NCBI GenBank assembly: GCA_958403905.1
Contig: CATXZD010000020.1
Span: 1 to 31,761, forward strand
Source of the DNA: an uncultured Ruminococcus sp.
GTDB lineage: Bacteria > Bacillota > Clostridia > Oscillospirales > Acutalibacteraceae
Length of the DNA stretch: 31,761 nucleotides
Direction of reading: 5' to 3'
The translations under genes and the position numbers were made by a program. This document shows positions 15,935 to 23,956 of the stretch, piece after piece. The first letter of the stretch is position 1, and each line of letters begins with the position of its first letter. The notes beneath the pieces are model-generated. The model saw only the letters and a program-made list of their open reading frames with translations. It did no database searches and was not told where the DNA came from.

Positions 15935-17433
15935 GAGAACGCCTCCTCATCCTTCATAGATTTAGAATTGTTGTAAATCAGCAGCGACAGAGTTGCGCAT
16001 ACTATAAATACAAGAATACCGATTGCCGCCGCAAGACCGTAGTCCTGTGAACCCATAGTCAGGTTAAACAGCCATGTTACAAGAATATCGGTTCTGCCTG
16101 CCTGATAGAACTGCTCTGTAGAAGGACCGCCGCCGGTAAGAAGATAGATTACGTTGAAGTTATTGATGTTACCAACAAACTGTGTGATAAGCTGAGGTGT
16201 GGTAACAAAAATCATATAAGGAAGCGTAATCTTTGTAAATGTCTTTACAGGGCCTGCGCCGTCAATACGAGCCGATTCATACAAGTCCTCAGGAATATTC
16301 ATAAGAATACCCGACATTGAAAGTATGGTGTACGGAATACCTACCCAGAGGTTTACAATAATTACCGTCATTCTCGCCATTAGCGTAGAGCTGTTCAGGA
16401 ACTGTATTTCCGGATTCACACCGCCGTTAAAGTAAGAAAGAACTATGTTAATAGCGCCGTTTGTCTGGAGCATCTGATTCATAAGAAGGAGCGATACGAA
16501 CTGGGGAACAGCGATTGCAATAACGAAAAGTGTTCTCCATAAAGCCTTAAATTTGATGCCCTTCTTATTAATCATAAGGGCAACTACCATGCCGAGTATG
16601 TAGTTTGTAAATGTAGCAACTACAGCCCAGATTAACGTCCATTTTGTAAGCTCAATAAAAGTTGTAGCCTTTGTTGCACTGTCAACGAAGTTGAACAGTG
16701 AAGCAAAGTTGTCAAATCCTACCCAAGTAAACAATGTTCCCGGAGGAAGATGCTGCTGGTCGTAGTTTGTAAACGCAATCAAAATCATAAATATCATTGG
16801 CATAATATTAAAAATACCAATCATAAGCGTTGGGAACGAAAGAAGAGTCATGTGGTATTTGCCATCGAGGAATTCCTTTACATCATGCTTAAGCGATGTA
16901 GGCTTCTCTCCCTCTGCCCTCATAACCTGATGACGATATGCGTCTTTTATGTTTGAAATGTAAACTGCAAAAACAAGAATTGTAATTACAATTGAAAGTA
17001 CCGAATAAAGCAGGATAAGCATTGAATTATCGCCGTAAACAGTTTCAGGCATACCCAGCTCATTAAAGCCCTGCGTTGTTTTAACAACACCAAGTGTGTT
17101 GAACTTCTGTAAATAAGTCCAACCAAAGAAAATCATATAGAGTGCATAAAGCACTTCTGTTAAGAAAAAGAGGATTCCTTTATAATATTTACCCTTGTGA
17201 ATATCACCAATACCAAATATTAAATAGGAAAGTTTTGTAGCCCAGTCACCTTTTACAAAGGTAACTCCATAGTTTTTGAAGCCTTTGCCTATACCTGTGA
17301 AAAATCTGACAATTGCATGACCGATTGCCTTGAAAAACTTAGCAATAGCGTGCGGAACGTTCAGAATAAACTTCTTGAAATTATAGGCAAACCTCTGAAA
17401 CGGATTGAGCTGTTTGTATTCTACATATGTCAT
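15931..17433 (-). CDS. malF: Carbohydrate ABC transporter permease, MalF type, with long N-terminal extension
   Basis: A protein of 500 residues, longer than most Gram-positive MalF proteins (about 290-430). Residues 1-75 form a basic amphipathic tail with two repeats resembling HAIAKFFKAIGHAIVRFF. About eight membrane segments follow. The EAA loop is EDLYESARIDGAGPVKTFTK, then ITLPYM, near 387-412. It forms the translocation pore with MalG and receives sugar from the lipoprotein encoded upstream. AAGGAG lies about 8 bases before the start. It is separated from malE by 271 bases of structured, non-coding DNA and overlaps malG by 4 bases. The N-terminal extension and extra helices resemble those of clostridial MalF/GanP proteins. 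Confidence 0.9.
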   Translation of the reverse strand: MTYVEYKQLNPFQRFAYNFKKFILNVPHAIAKFFKAIGHAIVRFFTGIGKGFKNYGVTFVKGDWATKLSYLIFGIGDIHKGKYYKGILFFLTEVLYALYMIFFGWTYLQKFNTLGVVKTTQGFNELGMPETVYGDNSMLILLYSVLSIVITILVFAVYISNIKDAYRHQVMRAEGEKPTSLKHDVKEFLDGKYHMTLLSFPTLMIGIFNIMPMIFMILIAFTNYDQQHLPPGTLFTWVGFDNFASLFNFVDSATKATTFIELTKWTLIWAVVATFTNYILGMVVALMINKKGIKFKALWRTLFVIAIAVPQFVSLLLMNQMLQTNGAINIVLSYFNGGVNPEIQFLNSSTLMARMTVIIVNLWVGIPYTILSMSGILMNIPEDLYESARIDGAGPVKTFTKITLPYMIFVTTPQLITQFVGNINNFNVIYLLTGGGPSTEQFYQAGRTDILVTWLFNLTMGSQDYGLAAAIGILVFIVCATLSLLIYNNSKSMKDEEAFS

Positions 17434-17522
17434 ATAAGCTCTCCTTAGTTTAAGTCTGCAAATCTCTCTTAAAATAATCTCAAAACATATAAATTTGTTA
17501 TGTTGTTATGAAATTAATGTCA

Positions 17523-17591
17523 ATACACCAAACGAATAATATCTTTTACTTACGCTTTACATAATAACAAAACATTATTTGTTTGGTGTAT
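17523..17591. repeat. 18-bp inverted repeat in the malE-malF gap
   Basis: Arms 17523-17540 (ATACACCAAACGAATAAT) and 17574-17591 (ATTATTTGTTTGGTGTAT) match at 17 of 18 positions; the odd pair is G-U on the plus strand. A second inverted pair, TTACGCTTTA (17550-17559) and TAAAGCGTAA (17622-17631), interleaves with it, so both stems cannot form without a pseudoknot. This is compatible with a regulator site, an alternative-folding RNA or an RNA-processing signal. Confidence 0.75.
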
Positions 17592-17643
17592 ATTTACGGA
17601 AATATTCCGCCGTTGTTACAATAAAGCGTAATTACCTTTTTTG

Positions 17644-17671
17644 GGGCACTTTGCTTTTGCAAAGCGCCCCG
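17644..17671 (-). promoter_or_regulatory. Stable hairpin just after malE (likely 3'-end stabiliser or attenuator)
   Basis: A 12-bp stem on the minus-strand RNA (GGGGCGCUUUGC with GCAAAGUGCCCC, one G-U pair) with a 4-base loop, 34 bases past the malE stop. A run of A, not T, follows on the transcribed strand, so it is a poor intrinsic terminator. Such hairpins often protect binding-protein mRNA so that it outnumbers the permease mRNA. Confidence 0.6.
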
Positions 17672-17704
17672 CAGAACATACGTAAGAAATCAGGTCAGTA
17701 AGAA

Positions 17705-19027
17705 TTAACCTTCGTCACGAATGTTAGTAATTGTATCCTGGAGAAGCTTTCTTGTTGCATCTGCATCATCAGGATTCCACTCTTCAGCAACGAGCTTGTT
17801 ACCAAGGTTGCCCATAGGAGTCCAGAATGTTGAAGCAATGTTAACCTGTGTGCAGGAATTCTGAGACTGATCCTTAATTGCGTTAAGAACAGGGCTTTCT
17901 GTAACAACCTTATCCTTCTGAACGTTTACGTTAGAGGGTCCCCAGCCGAGTTCTTCTGTTCTCTGCTTCTGGCACTCTTCGCCTGAGAGATAGAGAGCAA
18001 GAATCTGAGCTGAGTTGGGATATTTTGAAGAGCCGTTAACGCCGATATACTTGTAACCGAACATTGAAACAAGCTGCTTGTCCTCGTCGCCGACTTTGAT
18101 TGTAGGAAGCTTAGCTGCGCCGAACTTGTCGCCGAGTGAATCCTGGTTAACCTTTGTATCCCAAGAACCGTCTACGCCGGCACCGCAAGTACCGTTCTTA
18201 AAGCCTGAAGCAACGTTCTTTACGTTAAGCGAAGTAAATGTGCCCTTATATTCTTTGATGAGCTTTGCGAAAGCCTGTAATGTCTTAACAGCTTCGTCCT
18301 CGTCATATTTAACAAATTTCTGTGTGATGCCGTCCTCTTCAAGACCGTCAATCTTTGCACCGGCTGTGAAAGCAAAAGTACAAGCATAGAAACCATCGCC
18401 TGCATCAAAGATAAACTTCTTGCCAGCCTTCTTACAAGCCGCTAAAGTACCCTCAAGAGTCTTAGCGTCTTCCTCGGTAACTACTGTGTTATCATATACC
18501 ATATAGTAACCGTTGTCGTTTGTTTCAGGATAAGCATAGAGTGTATTTTTTGATGTGCCTGCCTTGATTGTATCTTCTGAGTTTGAAGAAGTTACATAAT
18601 CAGTAAATCCCTTAGCAACAGGAGCAATTACGCCTGCATCAACGAGCTTGTTGAGCTGATCACTCGGGAAGCTGAATACGTCAGCAGCAGCAGAAGCGTC
18701 GTTAAGCATCTGAGTAGCTGCATCACTTTCGCCCTGAGCAACAACAGTAATGTCGAATTTCTTATCAGAATAAGTCTTCTTAAAGTCTTCAATCTGCTTT
18801 TTAACAAGGTTTACAGCTGCGTCAGGAGCCCAAACCTTAAGCTTTACGTTGTCCTCGTCACCGAAGTAAGCGTAGTCAACTGTTGAAGCATTGACACCGG
18901 TTGCATTTGAGCCTGAGTTCGAAGATGAACCTGAATTTGTTTTTGATGACTCACCGCCACCGCCGCAGCCTGCAAATGCAGTAGCAGTAAGAACACCAGC
19001 CATAAGAATGGCAAGAATCTTTTTCAT
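17705..19027 (-). CDS. malE: Sugar ABC transporter substrate-binding lipoprotein, MalE type
   Basis: A protein of 440 residues. The signal peptide (MKKILAILMAGVLTATAFAG) ends at a lipobox-like FAGC (Cys20), then a Gly/Ser/Asn-rich linker of about 25 residues. The mature part is a family 1 solute-binding protein: LKVWAPDAAVNLVKKQIEDF, then SFPSDQLNKLVDAGVIAPV, and NDNGYYMVYDNTVVTEED, all features of maltose/maltodextrin-binding proteins. It captures sugar outside and delivers it to MalFG. AGAGGG lies about 8 bases before the start, and a promoter at 19108-19136 drives the operon. A stable hairpin after the gene suggests higher expression than the permeases, as is usual. Malto-oligosaccharide specificity is inferred from sequence type and the amylase in the operon. 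Confidence 0.92.
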   Translation of the reverse strand: MKKILAILMAGVLTATAFAGCGGGGESSKTNSGSSSNSGSNATGVNASTVDYAYFGDEDNVKLKVWAPDAAVNLVKKQIEDFKKTYSDKKFDITVVAQGESDAATQMLNDASAAADVFSFPSDQLNKLVDAGVIAPVAKGFTDYVTSSNSEDTIKAGTSKNTLYAYPETNDNGYYMVYDNTVVTEEDAKTLEGTLAACKKAGKKFIFDAGDGFYACTFAFTAGAKIDGLEEDGITQKFVKYDEDEAVKTLQAFAKLIKEYKGTFTSLNVKNVASGFKNGTCGAGVDGSWDTKVNQDSLGDKFGAAKLPTIKVGDEDKQLVSMFGYKYIGVNGSSKYPNSAQILALYLSGEECQKQRTEELGWGPSNVNVQKDKVVTESPVLNAIKDQSQNSCTQVNIASTFWTPMGNLGNKLVAEEWNPDDADATRKLLQDTITNIRDEG

Positions 19028-19107
19028 TGGAATATCCCTCTTTCAAAAAAATTTTTAAATTATTTTTTGGAGCAAATTGCACAAAGCAGATTTGTTCCTC
19101 TATATAA

Positions 19108-19136
19108 ATAATATCAAAAACGCAACGAAATTTCAA
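19108..19136 (-). promoter_or_regulatory. Promoter of the malE-malF-malG-amylase operon
   Basis: On the minus strand TTGAAA (19131-19136), exactly 17 bases, then TATTAT (19108-19113); each hexamer matches 5 of 6 bases. It lies 80 bases before the malE start. I did not find a clear CcpA cre box overlapping it. Confidence 0.75.
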
Positions 19137-19456
19137 CTACCTTTGTACTTTTTATCTACATTGTTAAATTTCAATTAATTTTTTGTGTAATATTACATAA
19201 TTAAAAATTTATTTTTACTTATCATATAAAAATCAGCTTTGATTTTTGTTTATTTTGCTTATATAGTCATTGTGCAATTTGCTCAATCACATATGCTTTC
19301 AATTAATAGAAACGTCATATCAGTACCCTTTGCTCTGCAAAACTCACGCACGAAAACATAGTTTTTTAATTTTTATAGTGTATTTTTACCAATTATCGGT
19401 TTTGACTGAAAAATCCGGGATTTTTTCATTATAAAGTTGTATTAATCGGGAAAAAT
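19137..19456. other. AT-rich divergent spacer between malE and murE
   Basis: About 320 bases between the two promoters. Apart from an imperfect palindrome near 19408-19427 (GAAAAATCC/GGATTTTTTC) I see no gene, RNA or clear operator. Confidence 0.45.
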
Positions 19457-19465
19457 TGGTATAAT
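19457..19465 (+). promoter_or_regulatory. Extended -10 promoter of the murE-like gene
   Basis: TGGTATAAT gives a TGn extended -10 and a perfect TATAAT (19460-19465). TTGTAT lies 17 bases upstream (19437-19442) as a weak -35. It is about 40 bases before the start codon. Confidence 0.7.
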
Positions 19466-19506
19466 TAAATGTAGCAAATTTATATATTTGAAAACGGAGT
19501 GTTGTT

Positions 19507-20985
19507 ATGAAACTGTCTGATTTGCTTGTAAAAATTAAATACACTGCTAAAAACAGCGTAAATCCCGAAATTTCGGACATAATTTACGATTCACGAAAGG
19601 TCGCTGACGGCACTGTCTTTGTTTGCCTCAAGGGCTATACAAGCGACGGGCATAAATATGCAAAGTCAGCCGTAGAAAACGGCGCCGCCGCACTCGTTAT
19701 CAGTGACGAGCTTGATTTTGACGTACCGCAAAACATTGCCGTAATCAAAACGGACGATACTCGGCTTGCGCTTGCGCTTATGAGTGCCGAGTTTTTCGGA
19801 AATCCTGCAAATGAGCTTAAAACCGTCGCAATAACCGGCACAAAGGGTAAAACCACCACAACAGCTATGGTGGCGGAAATTTTTGAACAGGCAGGAATAA
19901 AAGCTGGAACAATCGGCACTCTGGGCATTGTTTACGGCGGAAAAACCTATAAAACCAACAATACCACACCTGAATCATATGAAATTCAAAAGGCAATGCG
20001 TGATATGATTAACGCAGGCTGCGGAGCAATGGTAATTGAAGCGTCATCAATCGGACTAAAGCACAACAGGCTTGCAGGCATTGAATTTGACGCAGGAATT
20101 TTCACAAACTTTTCTGACGACCATATCGGCGGAGTTGAACACAAGGATTTGTCTGAATATCTCTACTGCAAAAGCCTTTTGTTCCGTCAATGCAGGCTTG
20201 CCGCTGCAAATATTGATGATGAAAAATGGAAGGAAATTACAAAGGACGCAAAATCGTCCGTTGTTACATTCGGATTTTCCGAGCTTGCAATGCTCCGCGC
20301 AAAAAATGAGCATCTTGTTTCCGAAAACGGATTTCTCGGCGTACACTTTGACACAGTGGGAATGAAAAATCTTTCTCTTGACGTAGGAATTCCCGGTAAG
20401 TTCAACGTATATAATGCTCTTGCGGCGATATGCGCCGTTTCTTTCTTTGATATTCCCGACGAGGCGGTAATCAAAGGGCTTAAATCTGCAAAGGTCAAAG
20501 GCAGAGTTGAGCCTGTCAAGGTTCCCGGCAACTACACCTTGCTTATAGATTATGCGCACAATGCGTTATCTATGGAAAATGTACTCACAACTCTGCGCCA
20601 CTATAACCCTAACCGACTTATCACTATGTTCGGCGCCGGCGGCAACAGACCTAAGGTGCGCCGTTATGAAATGGGTGAAGTTTCGGGCAAGCTAAGCGAT
20701 TTATCGGTTATCACCGAAGATAATTCACGTTTTGAAAATGTAATGGACATTATCGAGGACATTAAGACGGGAATCAGCAAAACTGACGGAAAATATGTTG
20801 TTGTCCCCAACCGCAAGGACGCAATAAAATATTGTATAGAAAACGCTCAGGACGGCGATATTATTGTTCTTGCAGGCAAAGGTCATGAGGATTATCAGGA
20901 AATCAAAGGCGTTAAGTACCATATGGACGAACGTGAGCTTATTACGGAAATTATTGAAGAACTTGCAAAGAAATACAAAAAATAA
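19507..20985 (+). CDS. murE: MurE-type UDP-N-acetylmuramoyl-tripeptide ligase
   Basis: A protein of 492 residues, normal for MurE. Domain 1 binds UDP (IIYDSRKVADGTVFVCLKGY). The ATP loop is ITGTKGKTTT (109-118). NNTTPES (151-157), IEASSIGLKHNRL and FTNFSDDHIG follow, K222 in YLYCKSLLF is the likely carbamylated lysine, and DYAHN and FGAGGNRPKVRR mark the third domain. LAGKGHEDYQ (455-464) is typical of MurE. The substrate loop reads DNSR (405-408) followed by FE, where diaminopimelate-adding enzymes have DNPR; a diaminopimelate-like ligase is still most likely, but the change leaves the third amino acid open. It acts in the cytoplasm in peptidoglycan precursor synthesis. It stands alone, not in a division/cell-wall cluster, so it may be a paralogue. 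GGAG lies about 8 bases before the start. Confidence 0.88.
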   Translation: MKLSDLLVKIKYTAKNSVNPEISDIIYDSRKVADGTVFVCLKGYTSDGHKYAKSAVENGAAALVISDELDFDVPQNIAVIKTDDTRLALALMSAEFFGNPANELKTVAITGTKGKTTTTAMVAEIFEQAGIKAGTIGTLGIVYGGKTYKTNNTTPESYEIQKAMRDMINAGCGAMVIEASSIGLKHNRLAGIEFDAGIFTNFSDDHIGGVEHKDLSEYLYCKSLLFRQCRLAAANIDDEKWKEITKDAKSSVVTFGFSELAMLRAKNEHLVSENGFLGVHFDTVGMKNLSLDVGIPGKFNVYNALAAICAVSFFDIPDEAVIKGLKSAKVKGRVEPVKVPGNYTLLIDYAHNALSMENVLTTLRHYNPNRLITMFGAGGNRPKVRRYEMGEVSGKLSDLSVITEDNSRFENVMDIIEDIKTGISKTDGKYVVVPNRKDAIKYCIENAQDGDIIVLAGKGHEDYQEIKGVKYHMDERELITEIIEELAKKYKK

Positions 20986-21003
20986 AATTTAACTAAATCA
21001 AGC

Positions 21004-21039
21004 AACGGCTGTTTCAGAACTCATCCTGAAACAGCCGTT
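21004..21039. terminator. Bidirectional terminator between murE and the Ig-like gene
   Basis: Perfect 14-bp stem (21004-21017 and 21026-21039; AACGGCTGTTTCAG) with an 8-base loop between two converging genes, 18 bases past the murE stop and 36 past the other. T-rich stretches occur on both sides. Confidence 0.9.
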
Positions 21040-21074
21040 TGATTATTTAACTATCATACCGTTTGGTTTTAAAT

Positions 21075-23831
21075 TTATTTAACCGTCACCTTGCATTGTG
21101 CTGTTTTTCCGTTGTAAAGCGTTATCTTAATATATGCAGTACCCTTTGCATTTGCTTTGATAACAGCTTTGTTGCCGTTTCCCTTTGTGACGGTTGCAAC
21201 CTTTGTATTTGAGCTTGACCATTTAAGGTTAGACGCATTTGCATAACTTCCGCTGCTAGTGCCTTCGCTGATAGTATAGCTTGCGCCCTTATTAAGCGTA
21301 AGATTTGTTTTGCTCAGCCTTACGCTTGCGGGAGCATTTTTAACAGTCACCTTGCATTGCGCTGTTTTACCGTTATACAGTGTGATTTTTACATATGCAG
21401 TACCGACACCCGTTGCTTTGATTACTGCCTTGTTGCCGCTTCCCTTTGTAACGGTTGCCACCTTTGTATTTGAGCTTGACCATTTAAGGTTAGACGCATT
21501 TGCATAGCTTCCGCTGTTAGTGCCTTCGCTGATAGTATAGCTTTCGCCCTTACCCAGCGTTACACTTGAAGAACTCAACTTAACGCTTGTGGGAGCCGAT
21601 TTTACAGTAACCTTGCAGACTGCTGCTTTACCGTTATACAGTGAAATTGTCACATATGCAGTACCAAAACTCATTGCTTTGATAACTGCCTTGTTGCCGC
21701 TTCCCTTTGTTACGGTTGCAACTGAATTATTGGAACTGCTCCATACAAGATTTGACGCATTTGCATAGCTTCCACTGTTAGTACTTTCGCTAATTGTATA
21801 GCTTTCACCCTTGCCGAGCGTTACGCTTGTCGGATTAACCTTTACGCTTATAGGAGCGGGTTTTACTGTAACCTTACAAGTTGCAGTCTTGCCATTATAA
21901 AGTTTAGTTTTAATATACGCAGTACCTGTACCCTTTGCGGTAACAACAGCCTTATTAGCACTTCCCTTTGTAACGGTAGCAACTGAATTATCGGAACTGC
22001 TCCATACAATATTTGATGCATTTGCATAACTTCCGCTGTTGGTGCTTTCGGAAATCGTCAGTTTCTCACCAACCCCGAGCGTTACGCTTGTCGAATTAAC
22101 CTTTACGCTTGTCGGCGCAGCCTTTACGTTCAACGAACAATCTACAGTCCTTCCGCGAGGAGAAACGACCGTAAAATACGTTGAACCTGTTTTCTTTGCA
22201 GTAATTGTTCCATCGGACGAAATACTTGCAATTTTAGAATTATCCACATAAAATCCGTAGTTACTCAAATCTGTAATCTTTTTGTTATCGCTTGAATACA
22301 CGTCAATTTTGATTTTTTCGCCTACACCCAATGTAATCTTATCGGTTTTTAAAATTGGAATATCGTCTGTCGGGTCGGTACATTCACTCAGAATATTTGC
22401 TATAACCCGAGTAATTCTGCTATTATCACAGCGGTTTAATACTTCAACATATACATCTATCGGAGCTACATTAAGCTTGTTTATAATGCTCTGTGTTAAA
22501 TCAGTCTTGGCAGGATCATTGTAATAACAAATCAGGTAATTTGCCAATAAAGATTCATCGCTTTCGCCATCGGGCAATGCAGAACCAACGATGTTACCTC
22601 TTGAAGTAATTTTCTTTTCAGGGCCGCAGTCGGAATTGTTCTCCCAAACAGCTACATTTGCCTTTTTCTCAGAATCTTCGGGATTTTCAATCTGCTCACC
22701 TGTGCAATACATTGTATCACCGATGCAAGCACCGCTCATAATTGCGTTATAAGTCTGCATACCTGTGTTAGATGAGAAGATAACGCAGTAAACTTTTCCG
22801 TCAGAAGGACTGATTGTATTTTTTGTCTTTGAAAGGTCATATGTAGCAATACCTGTTTCCTTATCAAGAGTACACTGCTCAGACCTTGTCTGCCATTCCG
22901 GCCATAATCCCGAACCATCAGTTCTCCAGATATGGCAGTAGAACTTCTTGTTTGTGTTAAGATCCCAACCGGATTTCTTAACATCAAAGTGAATTTCTCC
23001 ATTAGTATATGCAGGAGTTGTCGGATTTACCGGTATCGGCGTAGTAACACTCGGGATGGTAGTCTCGCTTCCCGAATTCATGTTATAAAGTACACATTTT
23101 TCGGCAGCTTCTTTTCTTGTAGGATATATTCCATATTCGCCGTTACCGTAGTAGAAGTACCACTCACCAATATATGCCATTTTACCTTCAAATGTTTCTG
23201 AAGTCTGAGAAGGATCAATAACAAAAATCATATTATCCATTTTGAAAGTAAAGCTTTCAAAGCCTTCATCATCAAAGTTTACGAGGTCATAGAAGAAGTT
23301 GTCAGCAAAGGAGCCAAGCTTAGCCTTATCCCCTTTGAAGCTTTCATACATCTCTTCAAACCACTCTGTTGTATAAAGATCACTGTCACCGTCACAGTAA
23401 CCTTCAAGCTTTGCATCGTTTGCCTGTTTAGCCGCTAAATAGATAGTAGCATTTTTATCTGTACCGCCATTTATGTAGTTATTCCAAACTATAACAGAAA
23501 CATCTGTCGGACAGTCAATGTAGTAGAGATTTTCAATATCACCTCTTTGCGCCCTGTAACCAGGCCAAGATACGTCACCGCCTGTACCGTCAATAGCACC
23601 GCAGGCATCTGTTCCTGTCCACCAATAAACACCGGCAGTATCAGTATTTGAACTATACCAATCATCCGGCATTGCAAAGTAATATCTGTAAGTTTCTTCA
23701 ACATTATCTCCGGGTGCATAACAGCCGTTTGCATCAATAACAGCCGAAACGCTTCCAAATGAAACAGTCGTTACTGAACATACAAGCAGCACTACAAGAA
23801 TAAGAGATGTTAATTTTTTAATTCTCCTCAT
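21075..23831 (-). CDS. Large secreted protein with aromatic-rich N-terminal modules and five Ig-like (Big_2) domains
   Basis: A protein of 918 residues. A signal peptide (about 1-30) has no lipobox. Residues about 45-250 form a module rich in Trp and Tyr (YYFAMPDDW, GVYWWTGTDACG, VIVWNNYINGG, GEWYFYYGNGEYG). A Thr/Pro linker (about 255-275) leads to a second module (about 278-385, IWRTDGSGLWPEWQ). Exposed aromatics suggest carbohydrate binding, perhaps starch, but I cannot name a family with certainty. One diverged Ig-like domain (about 493-570) and four near-identical 87-residue Big_2 repeats (572-918) follow. There is no dockerin, sortase motif or membrane tail, so attachment to the surface is unexplained. 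AGGAGG lies 8 bases before the start. It has its own promoter and shares a terminator with murE. Confidence 0.85.
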   Translation of the reverse strand: MRRIKKLTSLILVVLLVCSVTTVSFGSVSAVIDANGCYAPGDNVEETYRYYFAMPDDWYSSNTDTAGVYWWTGTDACGAIDGTGGDVSWPGYRAQRGDIENLYYIDCPTDVSVIVWNNYINGGTDKNATIYLAAKQANDAKLEGYCDGDSDLYTTEWFEEMYESFKGDKAKLGSFADNFFYDLVNFDDEGFESFTFKMDNMIFVIDPSQTSETFEGKMAYIGEWYFYYGNGEYGIYPTRKEAAEKCVLYNMNSGSETTIPSVTTPIPVNPTTPAYTNGEIHFDVKKSGWDLNTNKKFYCHIWRTDGSGLWPEWQTRSEQCTLDKETGIATYDLSKTKNTISPSDGKVYCVIFSSNTGMQTYNAIMSGACIGDTMYCTGEQIENPEDSEKKANVAVWENNSDCGPEKKITSRGNIVGSALPDGESDESLLANYLICYYNDPAKTDLTQSIINKLNVAPIDVYVEVLNRCDNSRITRVIANILSECTDPTDDIPILKTDKITLGVGEKIKIDVYSSDNKKITDLSNYGFYVDNSKIASISSDGTITAKKTGSTYFTVVSPRGRTVDCSLNVKAAPTSVKVNSTSVTLGVGEKLTISESTNSGSYANASNIVWSSSDNSVATVTKGSANKAVVTAKGTGTAYIKTKLYNGKTATCKVTVKPAPISVKVNPTSVTLGKGESYTISESTNSGSYANASNLVWSSSNNSVATVTKGSGNKAVIKAMSFGTAYVTISLYNGKAAVCKVTVKSAPTSVKLSSSSVTLGKGESYTISEGTNSGSYANASNLKWSSSNTKVATVTKGSGNKAVIKATGVGTAYVKITLYNGKTAQCKVTVKNAPASVRLSKTNLTLNKGASYTISEGTSSGSYANASNLKWSSSNTKVATVTKGNGNKAVIKANAKGTAYIKITLYNGKTAQCKVTVK
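21078..22118 (-). repeat. Four tandem copies of a 261-bp Ig-like domain unit
   Basis: Units begin near 22118, 21857, 21596 and 21335 on the minus strand and encode about 87 residues each, starting APTSVKV / APISVKV / APTSVKL / APASVRL and containing SGSYANASN and NKAV each time. Copies differ at few positions, so the array could shrink or grow by recombination. Confidence 0.9.
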
Positions 23832-23883
23832 AATTATTGCCTCCTGTCAATATTTTTTGTATATAATATATGATTGTATCATT

Positions 23884-23911
23884 ATTATAGCACATTGTAA
23901 AATAATGTCAA
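23884..23911 (-). promoter_or_regulatory. Promoter of the Ig-like protein gene
   Basis: On the minus strand TTGACA (23906-23911), 16 bases, then TATAAT (23884-23889). Both hexamers are perfect. It lies about 52 bases before the start codon and just beyond the pncB terminator, so the gene is transcribed on its own and probably strongly. Confidence 0.85.
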
Positions 23912-23931
23912 CACTTTCAAGAAAAAACAAA

Positions 23932-23951
23932 GGCAGGGAATCAACCCTGCC
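23932..23951 (-). terminator. Terminator of pncB
   Basis: Perfect 7-bp stem GGCAGGG/CCCTGCC with a 6-base loop; on the minus strand it is followed by TTTGTTTTTTCTTG. It starts 5 bases past the pncB stop. Confidence 0.92.
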
Positions 23952-23956
23952 GTAAT

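Noticed and set aside
20056..20559. Minus-strand open frame of 167 codons inside murE
   Set aside because: Complement of well-conserved MurE motifs; no ribosome site or family features.
21078..22118. CRISPR array suggested by the regular repeats
   Set aside because: The units are 261 bp, in frame and encode Ig-like domains; no short repeat-spacer pattern.
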